Shown: positions 28,827 to 37,263, counted from the first letter of the stretch. The stretch: DNA of 37,321 nucleotides from an uncultured Atopobium sp. (GCA_916715765.1 CAKAPG010000011.1:1-37321); one strand, 5' to 3'. A program made the numbers and translations. The notes: generated from the letters alone by a model not told the origin.

Positions 28827-31487
28827 TTATGCCTTTGCAGCCTCGGTAAGGCTGGTAAGGATCTTGTCGTCCTTCTTATCCCACTTTGGAGCAGGACGGA
28901 AGAGCTGGAAGAGAATTGCTGCCAAGAAGGCAAAAGCAATAACAGTCCAGACACCGAAGGAACCAAGAACGAAGAACTCCCAGAACTGATTGATCATCAG
29001 GCCAACAATCCATGCAAATACGCACTGATAGCCAATAGCAAACCAGAACCACTTAGAGTCGTTCATTTGTCGACGAATAGAACCTACTGCAGCGAAGCAA
29101 GGTGCGTCAAGCATATTGAATGCAACAAATGCGCACATTGCACCAACGTGAAGAATGCCACCAGCATCGGTGAACATACCGGCAAAACCAGTCCACATGT
29201 TAACAGACTTCTCGCTTGCATCACCAAGACCGTAAAGAACACCAAAGGTAGAAACAAGATTCTCTTTTGCGATCAAAGCAGAAATAGAAGCTACAGTTGC
29301 CTGCCAATTTCCAAATCCGAGAGGAGTAAAGATACCCCCAATAGAATTTCCAATAGCAGCAAGCAAAGAGAAGTCCAAAACATTGTCAGGAGCGCCCTGA
29401 ATAGCTGGAAGATAGCCAAATACTCCATTTGCGCCGTCCCAGTTGGCCCAACCAAAATTGGATAAAACCCAAATTCCAATTGCTGCAGCAAAAATAATGG
29501 TACCGGCTTTAATAACATACGCAGAAATACGCTCCCAAATATGCATTGCCCAAGACTTAAGAGAAGGCATGTGATAATCAGGAAGCTCCATGACAAATGG
29601 TGCTGGCTCTCCCGCAAAAACCTTAGTTTTCTTAAGCATGATTGCAGAAATAACAATCGCAGCTACACCCATGAAATAAAAGGCTGGAGCAACCCACCAA
29701 GCGGTAGTTCCTCCAATAAGAACACCCATAATCAACGCAATAATAGGCTGTTTTGCCGAACATGGAATCATAGTGGTAAGCATAATCGTCATGCGACGAT
29801 CTTTCTCATTTTCAATAGTACGAGTAGAAAGAACGCCAGGAACACCACAACCAGAGGAGATAAGAAGTGGAATAAAAGACTTACCTGATAGACCAAAACG
29901 ACGGAAGACGCGGTCCATAACAAAAGCAACGCGGCTCATATATCCACAGTCTTCCAAGAAACACAACATAACAAACAAAACAAACATCTGTGGAATAAAG
30001 CCAAGAACAGCGCCTACGCCATTAATAATACCGTCAACTACAAGGCTAGTGACAACGGGGCTTGCGCCAGCACCCTCAAGAGCACCGCGAGCAAGATCAG
30101 GAATGCCTGGGACATACATGCCATACGCAGAAGCTTCTGGTTCAGTAGCAGCGCCTTCAACAGCAGTCTTAAAGCCAGCGGCAGTTACGCCACCAAGAGT
30201 CTGGAGTTTCTGACCCTCAGCAAGAATTGGGTTGCCGTCAGCGTCAAGCTTAAGAGGATTGCCGTCAGTATCAATGAAGTTGCCATTCTCATCATGAACT
30301 GGTGCGCTCAGAGCAACAACGTTCTTCTTGGCAGTCTCTGCCTCAAAGCTGGTGATAGCGTCAGAATCCCACTGTTTTGCGGAAATTGCAGCACGCACCT
30401 CAGTAGTATCAATGCCAGCCTCGTCAGCTGCGTTGAGATAAGCGTCGATCTGGTCACCATAGTGATGCGAATCAAAATCATCTTTTGCCTGACTATACTC
30501 TGCATCTCCGATGCCTAATACGTGAAAACCTTTGTCAAACAGATTATCATTGACCCAGTTAGTAGCATTGATGCCAACAGTAGAAATAGAGATAAAGTAC
30601 ACCAGGGACATAACAATAACAAAAATAGGAAGACCGAGAATACGGTTAGTGACAACACGGTCAATCTTCTCGGAAGTAGACAGCTTCTTAGGTGCCTTTT
30701 TGACACAAGCTGCCATTACGCCAGCAATCCACTCATAACGGTCAGACGTGATGATGGACTCAGCGTCGTCATCACGAGATTTCTCAACTGCAGAAATAAT
30801 CTTCTCAATTTCTGCGGTCTTCTCGGCAGAAAGATTAAGAGGGGCAATTGCAGCTGCATCGCGCTCAAAGACCTTAATTGAATACCAACGAGAAAGAGAT
30901 GCTGGAGCAAGGCCCTCGATTGCAGCAGCAATCTTGCCAAGAGCCTCTTCTACCTCTGGAGAGAAGCACTTAACGCCCTCAGCAGGAGTTCCCTCCTGGC
31001 CAGCCTTAATTGCCGTCTTTACCAGAGTATCAATGTTCTTGTTACGAAGTGCGGAGACCTCAACAACCTCAACGCCAAGCTGCTTAGAAAGCTCCTTGAC
31101 ATCAATGACGTCACCAGACTCCTTGAGCAGGTCAACCATGTTAAGACCAAGGACAACTGGACGACCAGCCTCAAGAATCTGAGTAGTCAGATAGAGGTTA
31201 CGCTCTAGGTTAGTAACATCGAGAAGGTCAATGATAGTATCAGGGCGCTCGTTAATGAGATAGTCACGTGATACCTGCTCCTCAGGTGAATAAGGAGACA
31301 GAGAATAAATACCAGGAAGGTCGACAAAGGTGACGTCCTTATCAGCTCGCCAGTTTGCCTGCTTCTTCTCGACGGTAACGCCAGGCCAGTTGCCGACGTA
31401 ACCGTTTGAGCCCGTAAGCTCATTGAATAGGGTGGTCTTACCGCAGTTTGGATTACCTGCAAGACCAATAATAGTCTTTTGTGCCAT
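28827..31487 (-). CDS. feoB: Ferrous iron transport protein B with extra extracellular domain
   Basis: FeoB imports Fe(II) across the membrane. The N-terminal GTPase has G1 GNPNCGKTT (11-19), G3 DLPG (56-59) and G4 NMVD (116-119), followed by the GDI-like linker to about 270. Membrane segments begin near 280, with the Gate-region signatures SGCGVPGVLSTRTIENEKDRR and MIPCSAKQPIIALI intact. The protein has 886 residues; about 140 residues at 318-458, between the first membrane segments, form a hydrophilic insertion with an Asp/Asn/Gly-rich stretch (DENGNFIDTDGNPLKLDADGNP, residues 399-420) that most FeoB proteins lack. The ATG overlaps the feoA stop as TAATG, so the two are translationally coupled. 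A strong terminator follows. Confidence 0.96.
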   Translation of the reverse strand: MAQKTIIGLAGNPNCGKTTLFNELTGSNGYVGNWPGVTVEKKQANWRADKDVTFVDLPGIYSLSPYSPEEQVSRDYLINERPDTIIDLLDVTNLERNLYLTTQILEAGRPVVLGLNMVDLLKESGDVIDVKELSKQLGVEVVEVSALRNKNIDTLVKTAIKAGQEGTPAEGVKCFSPEVEEALGKIAAAIEGLAPASLSRWYSIKVFERDAAAIAPLNLSAEKTAEIEKIISAVEKSRDDDAESIITSDRYEWIAGVMAACVKKAPKKLSTSEKIDRVVTNRILGLPIFVIVMSLVYFISISTVGINATNWVNDNLFDKGFHVLGIGDAEYSQAKDDFDSHHYGDQIDAYLNAADEAGIDTTEVRAAISAKQWDSDAITSFEAETAKKNVVALSAPVHDENGNFIDTDGNPLKLDADGNPILAEGQKLQTLGGVTAAGFKTAVEGAATEPEASAYGMYVPGIPDLARGALEGAGASPVVTSLVVDGIINGVGAVLGFIPQMFVLFVMLCFLEDCGYMSRVAFVMDRVFRRFGLSGKSFIPLLISSGCGVPGVLSTRTIENEKDRRMTIMLTTMIPCSAKQPIIALIMGVLIGGTTAWWVAPAFYFMGVAAIVISAIMLKKTKVFAGEPAPFVMELPDYHMPSLKSWAMHIWERISAYVIKAGTIIFAAAIGIWVLSNFGWANWDGANGVFGYLPAIQGAPDNVLDFSLLAAIGNSIGGIFTPLGFGNWQATVASISALIAKENLVSTFGVLYGLGDASEKSVNMWTGFAGMFTDAGGILHVGAMCAFVAFNMLDAPCFAAVGSIRRQMNDSKWFWFAIGYQCVFAWIVGLMINQFWEFFVLGSFGVWTVIAFAFLAAILFQLFRPAPKWDKKDDKILTSLTEAAKA

Positions 31488-31732
31488 TAGGCTTCCTCTA
31501 CCTTGTGAACGTCTACTACTTCAATGCTTGCAGCTTCATCCTTGCGGATAGAAAGCTCGTAGCCACGAACTGTGAGCTCAATTGGGTCTCCCAGTGGTGC
31601 TACCTTTTTGACGTGAACCTCAGTACCCTTAGTAAGGCCCATGTCCATGATGCGACGTTTCACGGCGCCTACACCCTTTAGCGCAGCAACCGTGCAACTC
31701 TCCCCCACCTTAACTTCTTTCAGAGTTGCCAT
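31487..31732 (-). CDS. feoA: FeoA domain protein (feoB-proximal)
   Basis: This 81-residue SH3-like FeoA protein binds FeoB in the cytoplasm and supports iron uptake. Recognisable features are the start LKEVKVGESCTVAALKGVG, the RRIMDMGLTKGTEVHVKKVAPLGDPIELTVRGYELSIRKDEA core and the closing EVVDV, which form one complete FeoA domain. The length is normal. It overlaps feoB by one base and is the second of two tandem FeoA genes, separated from the first by 69 bp. Confidence 0.94.
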   Translation of the reverse strand: MATLKEVKVGESCTVAALKGVGAVKRRIMDMGLTKGTEVHVKKVAPLGDPIELTVRGYELSIRKDEAASIEVVDVHKVEEA

Positions 31733-31801
31733 AACCTTCCTTTCATCGAAACACGTATTAAAAGCCGCGGGTTTTACCAGCAGCGCAATACAACAAAGTG
31801 T

Positions 31802-32068
31802 TTAGAGCGGAGAAACCATGATGTGCGACGACATCTGACGGTTCAGTCCAAGTCGTGCACCCTTAACGCTAACAATAACGTCGCCGTTGACTCGTGAAAT
31901 AACCTTTACCTCGGCGCCCTCAACAAAACCAAGTGTTGAGAGGTGCTGGCGAAGATCAGAAGCACCCTTAACCGTTACGATCAGCGCAGTCTCTCCCTCA
32001 CCAAGCATGGCAAGAGGAAGAACTGGACCAGAATTTGCAGGACCCTGTGAGGTCTTTTCTGTATCCAT
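31802..32068 (-). CDS. FeoA domain protein (first of tandem pair)
   Basis: This is a second FeoA-type protein, 88 residues, with an N-terminal flexible part of about 20 residues and then the FeoA core (LAMLGEGETALIVTVKG, LRQHLSTLGFVEGAEVKVISRVNGDVIVSVKGARLGLNRQMSSHI). Tandem feoA genes before feoB are common in Gram-positive and anaerobic bacteria; both may contact FeoB. The open frame reaches a TTG at 32080, but the ATG at 32068 is preceded by the G-rich ribosome site GGGGGGA, which overlaps that TTG. It is the first gene of the feo operon, with palindromic sites in its leader. Confidence 0.88.
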   Translation of the reverse strand: MDTEKTSQGPANSGPVLPLAMLGEGETALIVTVKGASDLRQHLSTLGFVEGAEVKVISRVNGDVIVSVKGARLGLNRQMSSHIMVSPL

Positions 32069-32090
32069 GCATCCCCCCAAAATAACGTAG

Positions 32091-32156
32091 GCAAACTAAG
32101 TTTGCTCTTTCGAACTTTTACTTCATTAGTATCAACTAAAAGTTAAGGTAATTCAA
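32091..32156 (-). promoter_or_regulatory. feo promoter and palindromic leader sites
   Basis: On the minus strand TTGAAT (32151-32156) and GATACT (32128-32133) are 17 bp apart. An inverted repeat AACTTTTA/TAAAAGTT (32113-32120 and 32137-32144) brackets the -10. Downstream, the perfect palindrome GCAAACT-A-AGTTTGC (32091-32105) lies about 16-30 bases into the transcript. These are candidate sites for an iron regulator. Confidence 0.5.
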
Positions 32157-32173
32157 CTTTCATTTAATAATTA

Positions 32174-32223
32174 AAGTAAAAATAAGGCGAGAAACACTGT
32201 CTACCAGTGGTTTCTCGCCTTAT
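32174..32223 (-). terminator. Intrinsic terminator of ppc, built from GGCGAGAA repeats
   Basis: ATAAGGCGAGAAAC-ACTG (32182-32199) pairs with CAGT-GGTTTCTCGCCTTAT (32205-32223) over about 18 bp with one bulged base. TTATTTTTACTTT follows on the minus strand. Confidence 0.88.
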
Positions 32224-32309
32224 AAATATTGCAACTTTATTTCAGGTGGTACTAGTTTTACGTAAACATAAACATTTGTTTGCTCAAACTTATGGCAAGC
32301 GGTGTGACA

Positions 32310-35177
32310 TCAGCCCGTATTCTGCAGACCTGCGGCAACACCAGACACGGTGCACAAAATCAAATACGTAATGTTTGCACGTTCCTCTGGAGTAAGCATG
32401 TCATCCCTTATACGAAGCTCAGACAGGGCATGCACCTGCGTAACCGAGAGAATATTAACAAATGGCAGACGCAGACGGATAACAGGACCAAGCACACGAC
32501 GGTTCTCCAACGGCCACTTGTTACCGGTGATAGCAAGGACCCACTTGCGCGTCAACGACATCTCGGAGAGAACCATCTCTGAAAGCTCAGGGCGATCACC
32601 CAGAGCCAGATAAAGCCTTGCGATACGAGCATCAATTTTGGAGATTGACATCTCAATGTTGTCGATAAACGTAGTGAACAGCGGCCACTCTTTATATGCC
32701 TCGCGGAGGCGTTCGATATCCCCTACTGCCTCGCAGGCACTGCCCAGTCCGTACCAAGCAGCCAGGTTGATACGAGCCTGTGACCAGGAGAAAATCCAGG
32801 GGATAGCACGCAAGTCATCAAGAGACTTGGCGCCCAGGCCACGTTTTGCAGGTCTTGAACCAATAGGGAGAAGACCAATCTCTGTCAGAGGGGTAACAAC
32901 CGAGAACCACTCAGCAAAGCCATCGGAGTGAATGAGCTCCAAAAAACGCTGCTTGGACGCTTTATCAAGCTCAGAAGCGAGCGAAGCAAACTTCACGTCT
33001 GTCTGGGTATTTTTCTGCTCAATAGAAGGAGCCATCTGAAGCAAAGTTGCTCCTGCGACGGACTCTACGTGACGACGGGCAAGCGTTGGGTCACCATAGC
33101 GAGCAAAAATAACTTCTCCCTGCTCAGTAAGTTTAAAGCGACCGTTGACTGAGCCTTTGGGCTGAGACAAAACAGCACGGTTTGCAGGACCACCACCGCG
33201 ACCAACTGCGCCACCACGACCATGCATCAAGATGAGGTCAATGGAGTTCTTCTCTGCCCACTCTGCCAAAGCAGCCTGAGTCTTATGAAGTACCAGTGTT
33301 GCCGTAGTTGGTCCCTCATCCTTCGAGGAATCAGAATAGCCCAACATAACCTCAAGCTTGCGGTCTGTCTGAGCAAGACGCGCCTGCACCTCAGGAAGCT
33401 GAATTACCTGGTCAAGTGTGGCAACGGCGTTCTCAAGGTCTTCAATTTGCTCAAAGAGTGGAATAACGTCTAGTACAGGAACATCCTCTTCATTTGCAAA
33501 CGCAAGACGTGCAAGCTTATAGACATTCTCAACATCCTGAGCAGACTGCGTAAACGAAATAATATAGCGACGAGCAGCGTTGATACCGTTCTTCTTTTGA
33601 ATTGAACCAATGGAGCGGAAGGTATCCAGCACTTCTTGAGTCATAGCATCAAGCTTGGCGGGTTTCTCGGCAGTTGATGGATGTGTTTCAATATCTGCAA
33701 GTGCGCGCTTGTGCACCAAAGAGTGCTGACGGAACTCCATCTCTACCAAATGGAAGCCAAAAGTTTGAGCCTGCCAGATAAGCTTCTGAACAGGACCGTA
33801 GGCAATACGGAAAGCCCCTGCTTGAGCTAGTGAATCCTGAATAACACGCAAATCAGCAATAAACTCTTCAGCGTTTTGATACATCAGGTCAGCATTGCGC
33901 TCAATGGTGGCGCTGAGTCGGCCAGAAATGACGCGCATTGCCGCACGGTGCAACTCAGACCCAGCCTTATCAATAGCCCCAGAGGTCAGCGCCTGACTCA
34001 TTTCAACCTGCTGTGCCCAAAGATTAGCAAGCGCAGGCGAAGCTGGGGTAGAAATACCATCAAGCGTCAGGCCTCGACTGACTTCCTTGGTAGCCCGAGC
34101 CAGTGCCTGCAGTACGTGTACCCGGTACTTCTCGGCAACTTGGCGAGAAACCAGAGCAGTAACATTAGGGTTACCGTCGCGGTCGGAGCCAATCCAGCTA
34201 CCTGGACGGAAAAATGGTGGGCAGACAGGCGACACACAACCAGCGTTTTCTCCCAGCACCCAGTTATCAAAGCGGCGATATACCGAAGGAACCATCTCAA
34301 AAAGGGTGGTATCAAAAATGTTGAGGACAGTATCTGCCTCCTCCAAAGGAGTTGGCTTTTTATGGCCGATAGGAGACGTACGGAATAGGCCGTCAATCTC
34401 TTGCAGCATGCGACGCTCGTTTTCCACACGAGCAGGACCACCGAGCCTCTGACGCTCATCAAGAAGCTCTGAGATGGTACGGATTCGGCGCTCAACGTTT
34501 TTACGACGAGCCTCAGTTGGATGCGCGGTAAAGACGGGGTGGAACTCAAGACGATTAAGACGTGCTTTTGCCTCTTCTTCACCGCACTCGTCAATAAGCT
34601 GTCTATATGCAACGGTTATCTCATTGATAGGGTCTTCTGCAGAAGATGGATCAACAGAAGCCTCACGAGAGCGCAGGCTGGTAACGCGATAATTCTCTTC
34701 ACAAAGATTTGCTAAGTGGAAGAAAGTTACAAATGCGCGCATGAGAAGCACAGAGTCTTCCATGCTTAGGTTGTCAATGGTAGAAGCAAAACGCAGAAAA
34801 GCATTAAGCGATTCCTTCTCTGAATCTACTTTGAGTACCGCATTGATTGCCTCAAGCAGCAAAGGTGCGCGAGTTGTAGACAAATCATCTGGTCCAGCTT
34901 TAATTGCTTCAACCAACAACGTGTCAAAACTAGTAAGAAGATCTGGATTGTACTCAGCAAGCACTTTTCTTACCAAACGCAAAAAGAAGGTAAGGTTATC
35001 GCGCAGAGGAGCTGGCGCTTTAAGCGCTTGAATAAGGGTACGAGCAGCAGCAATCTCATTCCCGCGTCGTTCAAGAAGCGACTGAGCTACTTCAGGAGTT
35101 GTTGCACCATCGATGGGTTTCTCGTCAAAAGAAGCATTGCTGGACTCTAGATTTGAATCTTGAGGATTGCCTGCCAT
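32310..35177 (-). CDS. ppc: Phosphoenolpyruvate carboxylase
   Basis: This enzyme adds bicarbonate to PEP to give oxaloacetate, an anaplerotic and fermentative CO2-fixing step, in the cytoplasm. About 955 residues with all landmarks: catalytic His in VFTAHPTEARRK (near residue 218), GSWIGSDRDGNPNVT, LEVMLGYSDSSKDEG, the glycine loop HGRGGAVGRGGGP, GSRPAKR and the C-terminal LQNTG with its final Gly. Two in-frame ATG codons lie 6 bases apart; the one at 35177 has AAAGGA at good spacing, while the one at 35183 abuts that site, so 35177 is chosen. It is transcribed alone, divergent from the flippase gene. A TTGACA -35 match lies at 35253-35258 (minus), but its -10 partner is weak. Confidence 0.96.
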   Translation of the reverse strand: MAGNPQDSNLESSNASFDEKPIDGATTPEVAQSLLERRGNEIAAARTLIQALKAPAPLRDNLTFFLRLVRKVLAEYNPDLLTSFDTLLVEAIKAGPDDLSTTRAPLLLEAINAVLKVDSEKESLNAFLRFASTIDNLSMEDSVLLMRAFVTFFHLANLCEENYRVTSLRSREASVDPSSAEDPINEITVAYRQLIDECGEEEAKARLNRLEFHPVFTAHPTEARRKNVERRIRTISELLDERQRLGGPARVENERRMLQEIDGLFRTSPIGHKKPTPLEEADTVLNIFDTTLFEMVPSVYRRFDNWVLGENAGCVSPVCPPFFRPGSWIGSDRDGNPNVTALVSRQVAEKYRVHVLQALARATKEVSRGLTLDGISTPASPALANLWAQQVEMSQALTSGAIDKAGSELHRAAMRVISGRLSATIERNADLMYQNAEEFIADLRVIQDSLAQAGAFRIAYGPVQKLIWQAQTFGFHLVEMEFRQHSLVHKRALADIETHPSTAEKPAKLDAMTQEVLDTFRSIGSIQKKNGINAARRYIISFTQSAQDVENVYKLARLAFANEEDVPVLDVIPLFEQIEDLENAVATLDQVIQLPEVQARLAQTDRKLEVMLGYSDSSKDEGPTTATLVLHKTQAALAEWAEKNSIDLILMHGRGGAVGRGGGPANRAVLSQPKGSVNGRFKLTEQGEVIFARYGDPTLARRHVESVAGATLLQMAPSIEQKNTQTDVKFASLASELDKASKQRFLELIHSDGFAEWFSVVTPLTEIGLLPIGSRPAKRGLGAKSLDDLRAIPWIFSWSQARINLAAWYGLGSACEAVGDIERLREAYKEWPLFTTFIDNIEMSISKIDARIARLYLALGDRPELSEMVLSEMSLTRKWVLAITGNKWPLENRRVLGPVIRLRLPFVNILSVTQVHALSELRIRDDMLTPEERANITYLILCTVSGVAAGLQNTG

Positions 35178-35183
35178 GCTCAT

Positions 35184-35357
35184 CCTTTCCCACTTGACTC
35201 AGAATACGTACTATCTACCATACCCATTTGTAACAATCTTCGCACGATTGTTTGTCAATCTGTTACCTAATGTACATCGTGGACTACAATCGATACAACA
35301 AATAAAAATTGATATATCAAAGTTTCTAACCGCGCTAAAGAAGATCTTAGGTTTTAC
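35184..35357. promoter_or_regulatory. Divergent promoter region of ppc and the flippase gene
   Basis: It contains the perfect palindrome TTGATATATCAA (35309-35320), about 38 bp before the flippase start, and an inverted repeat AACAATC/GATTGTT near 35232-35252 next to the ppc -35 element. Either may be an operator; no regulator is identified. Confidence 0.35.
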
Positions 35358-36791
35358 ATGCTCAATCCATTCAAGAAAAGTCGTACTGCGTACAACAATT
35401 CTTCCGTCCATAAGCAGGTAGCGCGTCTACGCACACCTCGCTATGAGCTTGATGACTCTGGTGCAAACGGGAGTCAACCTGGCATCGTGGTTACATGGTG
35501 GACCAGGCTTCTGTCTGCGGTAGTCTCTGGCGATATTGCCAATCAAGACGAGCAATACCTAGCACATCAAACGTCCCAGGACTATATTTTTAATGCTCTT
35601 GGACAAGGCGCCTGGGGTGCACTTTTTCCTCTTCTGACCGTTGTCTGTTCTCAGCTTGTTGGCATTGAGCAGGCAGGCCTTTTCTCCATGGCATTTGTTG
35701 TGGCAACACTTTTGTTATTTGTTGCCCAATACGGCGTCCGTACCTATCAGGTTTCTGACCTAACCGAACAGCGCAGTTTTTCTGATTACCAGATTCAGCG
35801 TGCAGCTACCGTTGTTGTCATGGTGACAGCTGGCCTTATTTGGTGTCTCTTCAAAGGCTACACCGAGCCCATGTTCTCTATCTGCACGGGAGCGTTGCTC
35901 TTTAGGGCAGTTGACGGTATGGCCGATGTCTACGAAGGCCGCTTGCAGCAAAAGGACAAGCTCTACCTCGCAGGACTCAGTCAGGCGCTTAGGTGTAGCT
36001 CAAGTTTTATTCTCTTCACGCTTGTGTTATTTGTTACCAGAAATCTTGTATGGGCAAGTTGGAGCATGGGTATTTGCGCTCTTGTCACCTTGGTATTTGT
36101 TTCTGCTCCCCTAGCCATTCTTGAGACCGATAAAAGCGTGCACTTCAAGCTTGCAAACATCAAAGATATCTTTGTGCAATGCTGGCCTCTCTTTTTGGCG
36201 CTTTTCCTCTACAACCTTATCGATTCGCTGCCAAAGTTTGCCATGGAAGGTACACTCTCTTACAGCAACCAGTTGTACTTCAATGCGCTCTATTTCCCCG
36301 CTCACACTATTTTGATGATCTCCACGCTCATCTACAGGCCGCAGCTCTTTAAGCTTGCCAGTCTGCTAGAAACCTCTATCCACAATCCGGCTAATAAGAA
36401 GCGCTTTGGCGTAATGGTACTTGCCCTGTTTGGAGCCATTGCCGTTGTCACCGCAGGTACTGCAGCATTTGTTGAGTTCATTGGCATTCCTCTTAACAGC
36501 TTCTTGTACGGCGTTGATTTTGAGCAGTATCGCGGACTTGCACGTATTATGGTAGCCACCGGCGGCCTTTGTGCTGCGATTGACTTTTTGTACCAGCTCA
36601 TCACCATCATGCGAGCTCAAAAGGCAGTTACGCGCGCCTACCTCATTTCATTTGTTGTATCCATCCCTATTATCTGGATGATGGTCAGCTTTACTGGTCT
36701 TAACGGCGCAGTTATTGGTAGCTTCTCCTCTATCCTCATCCTCTTCTTGCTGCTCATTAGCGAATACGCTGTAGCACGCCTAAAGAGCTAA
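35358..36791 (+). CDS. Polysaccharide flippase-like membrane protein (Wzx/MATE superfamily)
   Basis: This 477-residue integral membrane protein has 12 or more hydrophobic segments after a polar N-terminal region of about 75 residues. The layout (QDYIFNALGQGAWGALFPLLTVV at the first helix, then QYGVRTYQVSDL) resembles oligosaccharide flippases that move lipid-linked sugar units across the membrane for capsule or wall polymers. No glycosyltransferase or other polysaccharide gene lies within the window, so the substrate is unknown. The polar N-terminus is longer than usual. A weak ribosome site (TTAGG) lies 6 bases before the ATG. A bidirectional terminator follows. Confidence 0.8.
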   Translation: MLNPFKKSRTAYNNSSVHKQVARLRTPRYELDDSGANGSQPGIVVTWWTRLLSAVVSGDIANQDEQYLAHQTSQDYIFNALGQGAWGALFPLLTVVCSQLVGIEQAGLFSMAFVVATLLLFVAQYGVRTYQVSDLTEQRSFSDYQIQRAATVVVMVTAGLIWCLFKGYTEPMFSICTGALLFRAVDGMADVYEGRLQQKDKLYLAGLSQALRCSSSFILFTLVLFVTRNLVWASWSMGICALVTLVFVSAPLAILETDKSVHFKLANIKDIFVQCWPLFLALFLYNLIDSLPKFAMEGTLSYSNQLYFNALYFPAHTILMISTLIYRPQLFKLASLLETSIHNPANKKRFGVMVLALFGAIAVVTAGTAAFVEFIGIPLNSFLYGVDFEQYRGLARIMVATGGLCAAIDFLYQLITIMRAQKAVTRAYLISFVVSIPIIWMMVSFTGLNGAVIGSFSSILILFLLLISEYAVARLKS

Positions 36792-36840
36792 CTGACACAA
36801 ACAGGGCTGAAGAGTCATAAACTACCCCGTTTTCTAACGC

Positions 36841-36879
36841 AAAATCCCTCTGCTCCATACGCTGGAACAGAGGGGTTTT
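36841..36879. terminator. Bidirectional terminator after the flippase gene
   Basis: AAAATCCCTCTG (36841-36852) pairs with CAGAGGGGTTTT (36868-36879), with inner TCCA/TGGA. The A/T ends of the arms give a T-tract in either direction. Confidence 0.8.
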
Positions 36880-36889
36880 AATGCATATA

Positions 36890-36921
36890 GCGAGAAACCC
36901 GTCTGCTAGAGGGGTTTCTCG
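36890..36921 (-). terminator. Hairpin after the glutaredoxin gene containing AGCGAGAA repeat
   Basis: CGAGAAACCC (36891-36900) pairs perfectly with GGGTTTCTCG (36912-36921), loop 11 nt. It lies just past the glutaredoxin stop; the T-tract is poor, so it may work together with the next hairpin. Confidence 0.5.
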
Positions 36922-36930
36922 ACAATGAGC

Positions 36931-37248
36931 TTAGAAGGAGCAGGCGCCGCCGATAGTGCAAGCAGCTGCTGAAGAGCCGTCGTCATCTGAATCATGTGCG
37001 TCAGAAACGTGGAAGACCTCGGAGAGGTAATTGATGATGTCGCCAGACTCATACATTGCCTTGCCATCAATGAACAAACATGGGACCTGACGCTTACCGC
37101 CAACCTCAATAAGGCGCTCGCGAGCTGCGTCATCAGCAACGATATCGTGCATAGGAAGCTCAATGTTGTTCTGCTCCATAAAGGACATGACCTTGTGGCA
37201 GTATGGGCAGGTTGGCTTATAGAAAAGCTCGAGATTCTGAGTAGCCAT
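36931..37248 (-). CDS. Glutaredoxin-like protein with cysteine-containing tail
   Basis: This 105-residue thiol-disulfide oxidoreductase has the active site CPYC (residues 14-17), the substrate-binding cis-Pro in RQVPCLF and the ESGDIINYL segment, all as in glutaredoxins. The first 80 residues make a complete domain. The C-terminus adds an acidic linker (DAHDSDDDGSS) and a tail with two more Cys (AAACTIGGACSF), which I do not know from standard glutaredoxins. AAAGGAG lies before the ATG. It may serve the glutathione-peroxidase-like enzyme encoded 10 kb away. The palindrome TAGTAATTACTA lies 15 bp upstream. Confidence 0.93.
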   Translation of the reverse strand: MATQNLELFYKPTCPYCHKVMSFMEQNNIELPMHDIVADDAARERLIEVGGKRQVPCLFIDGKAMYESGDIINYLSEVFHVSDAHDSDDDGSSAAACTIGGACSF

Positions 37249-37263
37249 AAAAACTCCTTTTGT

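Larger units (their letters stand above)
1273..36896. repeat. Dispersed octamer RGCGAGAA, at least 24 copies
   Basis: The 7-mer GCGAGAA or its complement was found by eye at 25 places; first bases are 1273, 3519, 3958, 4673, 5238, 6554, 6571, 6997, 7068, 11606, 11625, 12743, 13794, 14897, 15508, 20471, 21740, 22630, 27183, 28196, 29209, 32187, 32212, 34143 and 36890. Sixteen are GGCGAGAA, eight AGCGAGAA and one TGCGAGAA. About 4-5 copies of the 7-mer and about 1 of GGCGAGAA would be expected by chance in this length counting both strands. Fourteen are on the plus and eleven on the minus strand. Several form inverted pairs in terminators. The hand count may have missed some. Confidence 0.75.
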
